64,000 bases of DNA, from contig OZ252110.1 in assembly GCA_965248545.1 (NCBI GenBank), positions 2,790,001-2,854,000 of the forward strand, in the 5' to 3' direction. The position numbers and the translations under genes were made by a program. This document shows positions 47,548 to 53,352 of this stretch, piece after piece. The DNA comes from Alteromonas_E sp965248545. Lineage in GTDB: Bacteria; Pseudomonadota; Gammaproteobacteria; Enterobacterales; Alteromonadaceae. The notes below the pieces were generated by a model. The model was not told where the DNA came from. It did no database searches and saw only the letters and a program-made list of their open reading frames with translations. Every line of letters starts with the position of its first letter. The first letter of the stretch is position 1.

Positions 47548-48393
47548 ATGACACTTTTCGTTAATACTAACGTTTCAGCGTTAAACGCCCAACGTCAGTT
47601 ATTCAATTCTACCAATGGGTTAAACACCTCATTCGAACGTCTATCATCGGGTTTTCGTATCAACCGTGCAGCAGATGATGCAGCTGGTTTGCAAATCACA
47701 GATAGATTGACTTCACAAATTCAAGGCCTAAATCAAGCCGTTCGTAACGCGAATGACGCGATTTCATTGGTGCAAACCGCTGAAGGCGCACTGGGCGAGA
47801 CGACAACCGCTTTGCAGCGGATTCGTCAGTTGGCAGTACAAGCCCAAAACGGCATCAACTCTTCTGCTGACCGCTTGGCGCTGCAGAAGGAAGTATCTGC
47901 ACTGAAAACTGAAATCACGCGTATTGCGACTGACACTCAGTTTAACAAAGTTAACTTGCTTGACGGCACATACTCGGCGTCGTTCTTGGTCGGTGCCAAT
48001 GGCGGTCAAACCATTTCGGTTAACTTGTCTGCAGGCAATCTAACAGGTATCACGGGTAACTTCAGTGCCGCTGGTGTTGGTCTTGCTTCGAATGATACGG
48101 TTGCAACATTGACAGGTGCATCGTCTGTACTGACCAATGTTGATGCGGCGTTATCAGCAATCGGTGGAGTACGTGCCGACCTTGGTGCGCTACAAAACCG
48201 CTTCCAGTCCACTATCCGTAACTTGGCGAACATCTCTGAAAACGTTTCAGCAGCACGTTCGCGAATCAAAGATACGGATTTCGCAACTGAAACGGCTGAA
48301 CTGACGCGTAACCAGATTATTCAGCAGGCGAGTACAACAGTTCTGTCGCAGGCGAATCAGCGTCCTCAGGCAGCACTTCAGCTTCTCGGTTAA
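47548..48393 (+). CDS. Flagellin 1 (fla1)
   Basis: Filament subunit of 281 residues. It has the N-terminal D0/D1 helices (NVSALNAQRQL, FERLSSGFRINRAADDAAGL) and C-terminal D1/D0 (NRFQSTIRNLANISEN, TDFATETAELTRNQIIQQAS, QAALQLLG). Only about 60 residues separate the D1 halves, so the outer D2/D3 domains are absent. The Ser/Thr-rich centre (around 175-205) is where flagellins of this type are glycosylated. It is 97-99 percent alike neither to fla2 nor fla3 by eye, and closest to fla4 in the terminal helix. It has its own sigma28 site, a structured 3' region and a strong terminator. Confidence 0.97.
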   Translation: MTLFVNTNVSALNAQRQLFNSTNGLNTSFERLSSGFRINRAADDAAGLQITDRLTSQIQGLNQAVRNANDAISLVQTAEGALGETTTALQRIRQLAVQAQNGINSSADRLALQKEVSALKTEITRIATDTQFNKVNLLDGTYSASFLVGANGGQTISVNLSAGNLTGITGNFSAAGVGLASNDTVATLTGASSVLTNVDAALSAIGGVRADLGALQNRFQSTIRNLANISENVSAARSRIKDTDFATETAELTRNQIIQQASTTVLSQANQRPQAALQLLG

Positions 48394-48473
48394 TAGTCTG
48401 AAGTTTTAGTTTCATCTGTTTGGTCGTAACGCCAGGAGGTAGGTTCAGGTACACCATCAAACAGTTGAGAGTT

Positions 48474-48499
48474 CGCTCACTCTCTCCTAACGTAGAGCG
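48474..48499 (+). ncRNA. fla1 3' hairpin displaying an anti-ribosome-site loop
   Basis: CGCTC (48474-48478) pairs with GAGCG (48495-48499) around a 16-base loop holding CTCTCTCCTAACGT. The loop is the exact complement of 14 bases of the fla3 ribosome site (50181-50194) and ten bases of the fla2 site. It abuts the fla1 terminator. A matching hairpin lies after fla3. Confidence 0.55.
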
Positions 48500-48502
48500 G
48501 TT

Positions 48503-48527
48503 GGCCAGGCATTGCCTGGCCATTTTT
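48503..48527 (+). terminator. Intrinsic terminator after fla1
   Basis: GGCCAGGC pairs with GCCTGGCC around ATT, followed by ATTTTT. Preceded by GTTG, as in the fla3 terminator. Confidence 0.93.
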
Positions 48528-48583
48528 ATTTGTATTTAACTCATTGAAATATATAGGAATAAAAATTTAGTTCGTTTTTTTTC

Positions 48584-48611
48584 TAAAGCTTCTCGAATTT
48601 CCTCACGATAA
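48584..48611 (+). promoter_or_regulatory. Candidate sigma28 promoter of fla2
   Basis: TAAAGCTT, 12 bases, CACGATAA. The -35 is good and the -10 keeps CGATAA, but the spacer is one base longer than canonical. It lies 57 bases past the fla1 terminator. Confidence 0.5.
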
Positions 48612-48866
48612 CAAGAACAAAGGCACAGACTGAAAAATAATAATAAGCAGCTGACAGCCTACAAACTGAATATCCAAACCATAAAAATAATAAGGATTCA
48701 GTTCGCAGCACCGAAAAAAATTCGGGTTGCATCGATCAGATGATCGCTCAAAGAAGCTGACACTGATCATCCAACGACCAAACCAATATAGGCTCGGCGT
48801 TGGGCACCAGACGCTTAATAAAAACAATAAAGTCTGGCATCAAAAAATCGTTAGGAGATTAGTAAC

Positions 48867-49709
48867 ATGACTTTATTCGTGAGTACGAATGTGTCGTCGT
48901 TGAATGCTCAACGACAACTATTCACATCAAACAACAACCTGAATACAGCATTCGAACGCTTATCATCAGGTTTTCGTATCAATAGCGCCAAAGATGATGC
49001 CGCTGGTCTGCAAATTTCAGATCGGATGACCTCTCAAATCAAGGGCCTCGACCAAGCGGTTCGTAACGCAAACGACGGTATTTCACTCTCGCAGGTAGCG
49101 GAGAGTGCGATGCAAGAAATAACCGTCGCGTTACAGCGCATCCGCGTATTGGCCATTCAGGCGCAGAACGGGATCAATACGTCCGCAGACCGCACGGCCT
49201 TGCAAAAAGAAGTTACCGCGTTGAAAACTGAGATCAGTCGTATCGCATTGACGTCTCAATTTGCCGGTGTCGATTTGTTGACGGGTGGTTTTTCAGCCGC
49301 ATTCCTTGTCGGCGCCAATGGTGGACAGTTTATTTCGGTAAATATTTCTGCTGCTCAAATCCCAGGGATCAATGGGTTCAGTGCCACCGGGCTCGGTCTT
49401 GATTCATCTCAAACGGTTGAGACGGTTCGAGGTGCCTCGGCATTGCTTACCATTGTCGACGGTGCATTGTCCGCCATCGGTGGCGCCCGAGCTGATTTGG
49501 GTGCGATCCAAAACCGTTTCCAATCGACGATTCGGAACTTAGCAAGCATTTCAGAGAACGCGTCTGCTGCTCGATCGCGAATTCGAGATACTGACTTTGC
49601 GATTGAAACCGCTGAGCTAACGCGTTGGCAGATCATTCAGCAGGCCAGTACCACAGTGCTAGGGCAGGCCAATCAGCGTCCACAGGCGGCGTTGAGTCTT
49701 CTTCAGTAA
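48867..49709 (+). CDS. Flagellin 2 (fla2), Trp-variant
   Basis: 280 residues, full N- and C-terminal D0/D1 helices and no outer domains. It differs from fla1/fla4 in having NSAKDDAAGL instead of NRAADDAAGL and, in the terminal helix, ELTRWQIIQQAS with Trp instead of Asn, and in ending SLLQ. fla3 shares the Trp and SLLQ ending, so fla2 and fla3 form a subgroup. The ribosome site (CGTTAGGAGAT, 48849-48859) is complementary to the loops after fla1 and fla3. Probably a minor or spatially restricted filament subunit. Confidence 0.96.
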   Translation: MTLFVSTNVSSLNAQRQLFTSNNNLNTAFERLSSGFRINSAKDDAAGLQISDRMTSQIKGLDQAVRNANDGISLSQVAESAMQEITVALQRIRVLAIQAQNGINTSADRTALQKEVTALKTEISRIALTSQFAGVDLLTGGFSAAFLVGANGGQFISVNISAAQIPGINGFSATGLGLDSSQTVETVRGASALLTIVDGALSAIGGARADLGAIQNRFQSTIRNLASISENASAARSRIRDTDFAIETAELTRWQIIQQASTTVLGQANQRPQAALSLLQ

Positions 49710-49761
49710 CAGTAATTGATTGAATAATAGGAAGAAGATTATGGCTAACCCTGTTGCAATA

Positions 49762-49849
49762 TGTGGGGGCAGATGGCAACTCGGTAAGTAAGAGAAAAAC
49801 GGTCGGAACACAATTTGTGGGGGCAGACTGGATCCGACCGGTAAGTAAG
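49762..49849 (+). repeat. Imperfect direct repeat in fla2 trailer
   Basis: TGTGGGGGCAGA occurs at 49762-49773 and 49816-49827, and CGGTAAGTAAG at 49782-49792 and 49839-49849. The two units are about 55 bases apart. In the second unit CGGTCGGA (49800) and TCCGACCG (49833) also form an eight-pair stem. Confidence 0.75.
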
Positions 49850-49950
49850 CAATTTTTCGCAAGACAATGGAAGTGAAGACAAGCTAAATGCGTGACAAGC
49901 GCCTGAGTTTGAACTGCCGACTGACAAGTATAACGCCAGGAGGTAGTGAG

Positions 49951-49977
49951 AGGTATGAGGTCTGGAACATCATACCT
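49951..49977 (+). other. Hairpin in fla2-fla3 spacer
   Basis: AGGTATGA and TCATACCT pair perfectly (eight bases) around an 11-base loop. It directly follows the AGGAGGT segment shared with the fla1 trailer, so it could open or hide that segment. Confidence 0.5.
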
Positions 49978-50145
49978 GCCAGCCAGCATGAGCAAAAGCT
50001 CAGATTTAGCTTAGTCTTTCACTAGACCGATGCCTAGCAAAAAATGTCACATTCGCCATAAGCGTTTGCGACAGTCTTTTCTAAGCATAGGTCGTGCCAA
50101 CAATCTTTTATGTTGGAAATCCATTGTTTTACAAACATTAACTGC

Positions 50146-50164
50146 GGTACTGAACATCAGTACC
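50146..50164 (+). other. Hairpin in fla3 leader
   Basis: GGTACTGA-ACA-TCAGTACC, an eight-pair stem with a three-base loop, 17 bases before the fla3 ribosome-site segment. Confidence 0.6.
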
Positions 50165-50180
50165 AGTGAATATTTGAAAA

Positions 50181-50194
50181 ACGTTAGGAGAGAG
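50181..50194 (+). promoter_or_regulatory. fla3 ribosome site complementary to flagellin trailer loops
   Basis: ACGTTAGGAGAGAG contains the Shine-Dalgarno AGGAG, ending a few bases before the ATG at 50199. All 14 bases are complementary to 48480-48493 in the fla1 trailer, and 11 bases to 51198-51208 in the trailer of fla3 itself. Confidence 0.7.
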
Positions 50195-50198
50195 ACCG

Positions 50199-51026
50199 AT
50201 GACTATTTATGTCAACACTAATGTCTCGTCATTAAATGCGCGTAGACAGTTGATTGACTCTAGCGTCAATCTGAGTACCGCCTTTGAAAGACTTTCGTCA
50301 GGTTTTCGAATTAATCGAGCTGCGGACGACGCTGCAGGTCTTCAGATTAGTGACAGAATGACCTCACAAATCAAAGGCTTAGATCAAGCTACACGGAATG
50401 CAAATGACGGTATTTCGTTAGCTCAAACCACTGAAGGTGCGCTGGCAGAAGCCACTAATGCACTGCAAAGGATTCGCGTTTTAGCAATCCAATCACAAAA
50501 CGGGATCAATACATCAGCCGATCGCGTTGCACTCCAGAAAGAGGTCGCGGCTCTCAAACTAGAGGTCAGTCGGATAGCTCTATACACCCAATTCGCAGGG
50601 GTAAATGTTCTGCGCGGTGACTATTCAGCGGCTTTTCTGGTGGGGGCCAACGGGGGACAGACCATTAGCGTCAATATCAGTAGAGCCGGCGGTTTTGGGT
50701 TTTCCGGATTAGCAAACGGCAATAATTTGTCGGTTTTGACGGCAAGTCTTGCCTCGGCGGCACTGACAACCATTGATCTTGCCATATCCACTATTGATGC
50801 TAAACGCGCTGATTTGGGGGCGATTCAAAACCGCTTCCAATCAACGATTAGAAATCTCGCTAATATTTCGGAAAATGTGTCGGCGGCAAGATCCCGCATT
50901 CGCGATACAGATTTTGCCACCGAAACGGCAGAATTAACCCGTTGGCAGATTATTCAGCAAGCTAGCACTACGGTTTTATCACAGGCAAACCAGCGGCCAC
51001 AGGCGGCGCTGAGTCTGCTACAGTAA
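50199..51026 (+). CDS. Flagellin 3 (fla3), Trp-variant
   Basis: 275 residues, the shortest of the four. It has N-terminal NVSSLNARRQL and RLSSGFRINRAADDAAGL and C-terminal NRFQSTIRNLANISENVSAARSRIRD (split motif), TAELTRWQIIQQAS and SLLQ. The central region (about 170-195) is shorter and Gly/Ser/Asn-rich. Shares the Trp substitution with fla2. The long, structured trailer (51027-51246) is unusual for a flagellin gene. No strong own promoter seen. Confidence 0.96.
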   Translation: MTIYVNTNVSSLNARRQLIDSSVNLSTAFERLSSGFRINRAADDAAGLQISDRMTSQIKGLDQATRNANDGISLAQTTEGALAEATNALQRIRVLAIQSQNGINTSADRVALQKEVAALKLEVSRIALYTQFAGVNVLRGDYSAAFLVGANGGQTISVNISRAGGFGFSGLANGNNLSVLTASLASAALTTIDLAISTIDAKRADLGAIQNRFQSTIRNLANISENVSAARSRIRDTDFATETAELTRWQIIQQASTTVLSQANQRPQAALSLLQ

Positions 51027-51189
51027 TACTGAGAGAGGGTGGAACTGAGAGGCCAACCCTGCCAAGGATGGCGGCCGAAAGGCCCAAATGGCGAAGAAAA
51101 CGCCGACCAACAGGACTGAGAGTGTAGATTTTTGGTTGAGAGGCCAGTATATATCTACTAATAATCCTGCCAGCCGACTGAAACTGAAT

Positions 51190-51214
51190 TTGCTCCATCT
51201 CCTAACGTGAGCAA
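51190..51214 (+). ncRNA. fla3 3' hairpin displaying an anti-ribosome-site loop
   Basis: TTGCTC (51190-51195) pairs with GAGCAA (51209-51214), extendable by three pairs, around a 13-base loop CATCTCCTAACGT. The loop shares TCTCCTAACGT with the fla1 trailer loop while the stem differs with pairing kept. It is complementary to the fla2 (11 bases) and fla3 (11 bases) ribosome sites and abuts a terminator. Confidence 0.55.
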
Positions 51215-51217
51215 GTT

Positions 51218-51246
51218 GGCCGGGTCTTATGACTCGGCCTTTTTTT
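51218..51246 (+). terminator. Intrinsic terminator after fla3
   Basis: GGCCGGGTC pairs with GACTCGGCC (nine pairs, one G-T) around TTAT, followed by seven T's. Confidence 0.93.
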
Positions 51247-51293
51247 ATTTTTATCGCCGAATCTTTGACAGTGCAACCTGCTATCCAGATTAA

Positions 51294-51310
51294 AGCATCT
51301 ATTGTGCCAA
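51294..51310 (-). promoter_or_regulatory. Sigma54-like motif on the minus strand
   Basis: Minus strand reads TTGGCACAATAGATGCT: TTGGCAC intact, GG and GC ten bases apart, two mismatches to consensus. It points leftwards into the fla3 trailer and gene; no minus-strand gene lies in reach. Confidence 0.35.
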
Positions 51311-51708
51311 CTTATTCTGCTTGAACGTCAAATGTAAGTCAGTTGATTTAGGATTGTGCTAAACACAATGCAATACAGCATCAGCTGTGCTTTGTTTTCT
51401 GCAAAACGCCATCAAGATCCGACAAATCGTCATTCGACAATGCCTCAATTGGAAAAAAGGTTAAACATCGCCAACGTCCAAATTGAATGACTAATATAGG
51501 TCAACTAGCCGCTGTCACATCCTCATTTTATCCAAGACAACAACCTTTCACGATAATCATGCTGTTGATGAAACGCATTTGAGTAGTTCTGTGCCGTTTT
51601 TTTATGCTCAAAGCTTACCCAAATGACAAGATTATCAAAATCTTTAATATTTAAAATTCAATAAAATCAGCAGGATACAAAAAAATATAAAAAAAATTAA
51701 AAAAAAAC

Positions 51709-51735
51709 TAAAGAGTCTTATGAAGCGGCCGATAG
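51709..51735 (+). promoter_or_regulatory. Sigma28 promoter of fla4-flaG
   Basis: TAAAGAGT, 11 bases, GCCGATAG: seven of eight -10 bases and canonical spacing, the best sigma28 site in the window. An A-rich stretch directly upstream may act as an UP element. Confidence 0.9.
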
Positions 51736-51882
51736 CAATAGTTGAGGGGTAATTTAATTACTTTTTTGTTAAGCGTGTGGTAGCGCTTGGCGTTTGAGGT
51801 GACTCTTAGTGGTTTATAAGAGTTGTGAGTGGAAGAAAGAGCTGGTTCTCTCAAATCATGCTGTTTCCCAGGAGGTATAACA

Positions 51883-52722
51883 ATGACTTTATTTGTCAAC
51901 ACTAACGTGTCTGCTCTAAATGCACAGCGTCAGCTGTTCAACTCTGGACAGGCGCTTAACACATCTTTTGAACGTCTGTCTTCAGGCTTCCGCATTAACC
52001 GTGCGGCGGACGATGCAGCCGGTCTTCAGATTTCTGATCGTTTAACATCACAGATTCAAGGTTTGAACCAAGCGGTTCGTAACGCGAATGACGCAATCTC
52101 TGTAGCACAGACTGCAGAAGGTGCATTGGCCGAGACTACTGTTGCACTTCAGCGTATTCGACAACTTGCGATTCAGTCACAGAATGGTATCAACTCTTCT
52201 GCAGACCGTGGTGCGCTACAAAAAGAAGTATCTGCGCTCAAAAGTGAGATTACACGTATCGCAACTGATACAGAGTTTAACGGCGTTAAGTTGTTGGACG
52301 CAGGTTTCTCTGCAGTATTCTTAGTAGGTGCTGAAGGCGGTCAAACTATTTCAGTCAACTTGTCTGCGAGCAAGATCCAAGGTGGCTCCAGTTTCAGTGC
52401 TGCAGGTCTAAACCTAACGAGTACATCGGTGTCAACTGCGGCTAATGCATCAGCTGCTATTGGTACGATCGATACTGCTATCTCTGCTATTGGCGGTGTT
52501 CGAGCGGATTTGGGTGCGCTGCAAAACCGCTTCCAATCTACGATCAGAAACTTGAGCAACATTTCTGAGAACGTAGCGGGTGCACGTTCGCGTATTCGAG
52601 ACACTGACTTTGCGGCTGAAACGGCTGAATTGACTCGAAATCAGATTGTTCAACAGGCATCTATTTCGGTTCTATCACAGGCGAACCAGCGACCGCAGAA
52701 TGCGTTATCGCTGCTAGGATAG
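51883..52722 (+). CDS. Flagellin 4 (fla4), probably the major subunit
   Basis: 279 residues from the ATG at 51883, which has a perfect AGGAGGT six bases upstream; a longer frame to 51829 has no flagellin character. It has the N-terminal FVNTNVSALNAQRQLF and C-terminal TAELTRNQIVQQAS, ending SLLG, and groups with fla1. The centre (165-200) is Ser/Thr-rich, with candidate O-glycosylation sites. The strongest sigma28 site and ribosome site of the four suggest it is the most expressed. flaG follows by 40 bases with no terminator. Confidence 0.96.
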   Translation: MTLFVNTNVSALNAQRQLFNSGQALNTSFERLSSGFRINRAADDAAGLQISDRLTSQIQGLNQAVRNANDAISVAQTAEGALAETTVALQRIRQLAIQSQNGINSSADRGALQKEVSALKSEITRIATDTEFNGVKLLDAGFSAVFLVGAEGGQTISVNLSASKIQGGSSFSAAGLNLTSTSVSTAANASAAIGTIDTAISAIGGVRADLGALQNRFQSTIRNLSNISENVAGARSRIRDTDFAAETAELTRNQIVQQASISVLSQANQRPQNALSLLG

Positions 52723-52762
52723 TCTATAATTAGATGACGATCCGATTGGAAGGAGGTTAATT

Positions 52763-53239
52763 GTGGAAGCTATTAATTCACAAGTTGGCCAGACTTTTGC
52801 TGTAAACTCAAAACAAAGTGCGGATTTAGCGGCTGAGCAGCAAGCATCACGAGATGCACAAACAGCTGACCGGCTTGCTGAACCGAATGAGCGAGTGAGC
52901 GGCACTAGTGTTTCACCTGATCGCAGTTCATCGGCTACTGTTCAAGATAATTTAGCATTGGCCGATACTATAGAGAGTGGTGAGCAGCAGCCTGACATTG
53001 AAGAGATTGAAAGTGCTACCCGCGATATTGAGCAATTTTTACAAGCTCAAAATCGCAACCTAGCATTTTCAGTTGATAACAGTACCCAGCGATCTGTGGT
53101 GACAGTCACAGAAGCAAATAGCGGTGATGTCATTCGTCAAATCCCTTCTGAGGAGGTTTTGCGATTGGCGGAGCGTTTGCGAGAACTACAGACTGATGTT
53201 GGTAGTAGCGTGGGTGTATTGTTTAATAATCAGGTCTGA
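52763..53239 (+). CDS. flaG: FlaG family flagellar protein
   Basis: FlaG proteins influence filament length; mutants often make long filaments. The FlaG domain is C-terminal (residues about 70-155): LAFSVDNSTQRSVVTVTEANSG and VIRQIPSEEVLRLAERLREL. The N-terminal 65 residues are Ser/Gln/Asp-rich and disordered, longer than usual. The start is a GTG with AAGGAGG upstream. Co-transcribed with fla4, then terminated. Confidence 0.9.
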   Translation: MEAINSQVGQTFAVNSKQSADLAAEQQASRDAQTADRLAEPNERVSGTSVSPDRSSSATVQDNLALADTIESGEQQPDIEEIESATRDIEQFLQAQNRNLAFSVDNSTQRSVVTVTEANSGDVIRQIPSEEVLRLAERLRELQTDVGSSVGVLFNNQV

Positions 53240-53274
53240 CCAAAGCTGGGATTTTAATGTTCCCTGTTAAGAAT

Positions 53275-53312
53275 GCCGTAAATCACCATGCTCGGGGATT
53301 TGCGGCTTTTTT
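53275..53312 (+). terminator. Intrinsic terminator after flaG
   Basis: GCCGTAAATC pairs with GATTTGCGGC (one G-T pair) around a 12-base loop, followed by a six-T run. Confidence 0.88.
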
Positions 53313-53352
53313 GTTTTTGGTTTGCTGATAGTAGGTAAATTTGAGGTAACGT

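Larger units (their letters stand above)
48394..48866 (+). other. fla1-fla2 intergenic region (473 bases)
   Basis: No gene. It holds, in order: a stem CTGTTTGGT/ATCAAACAG (48416-48424 with 48456-48464, including a G-U pair) whose apical part displays CCAGGAGGTAGG; the anti-ribosome-site hairpin; the fla1 terminator; a candidate sigma28 site; and a fla2 leader of about 250 bases with small hairpins such as CCGAA/TTCGG (about 48709-48724). Confidence 0.7.
49710..50198 (+). other. fla2-fla3 intergenic region (489 bases)
   Basis: No convincing gene. It holds an imperfect 55-base direct repeat (49762-49849), a long hairpin (49800-49840), the segment TAACGCCAGGAGGTAG (49931-49946) shared with the fla1 trailer, a hairpin at 49951-49977 and another at 50146-50164 just before the fla3 ribosome site. 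No clear sigma28 or sigma54 site is visible, so fla3 may depend on read-through from fla2. Confidence 0.65.
51027..51882 (+). other. fla3-fla4 intergenic region (856 bases)
   Basis: No gene. Left part (51027-51246) is the structured fla3 trailer with consecutive hairpins GCCA-AGGA-TGGC (51061-51072), GGCC-GAAA-GGCC (51073-51084) and GGCG/CGCC (51090-51104), then the anti-ribosome-site hairpin and a terminator. Middle part (51247-51700) is AT-rich with no reading frame and one minus-strand sigma54-like motif. From 51660 there is a long A-rich stretch leading to the fla4 sigma28 promoter and a 142-base leader. Confidence 0.7.

Noticed and set aside
48760..48866. Sigma54 site before fla2 (TTGGGCACC region and TGGCATC region)
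   Set aside because: The GG/GC spacing of ten bases is not met in either.
49762..49849. Repeat pair as CRISPR
   Set aside because: Only two units, imperfect, no cas genes and spacing unlike an array.
49633..49995. 120-codon minus-strand frame in the fla2 trailer
   Set aside because: It runs through the direct repeats and terminal fla2 codons, has low-complexity composition and no ribosome site. It is a by-product of the repeats.
48480..50194. CTCCTAAC...GTTAGGAG as integron attC-like half sites
   Set aside because: The outer bases do not fit RYYYAAC/GTTRRRY, the halves are 1.7 kb apart around genes, and no integrase is present. Hairpin loop and ribosome-site positions explain them better.
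53313..53352. Sigma28 promoter of fliD (GCTGATAG)
   Set aside because: No TAAAG-type -35 at 11 bases upstream.
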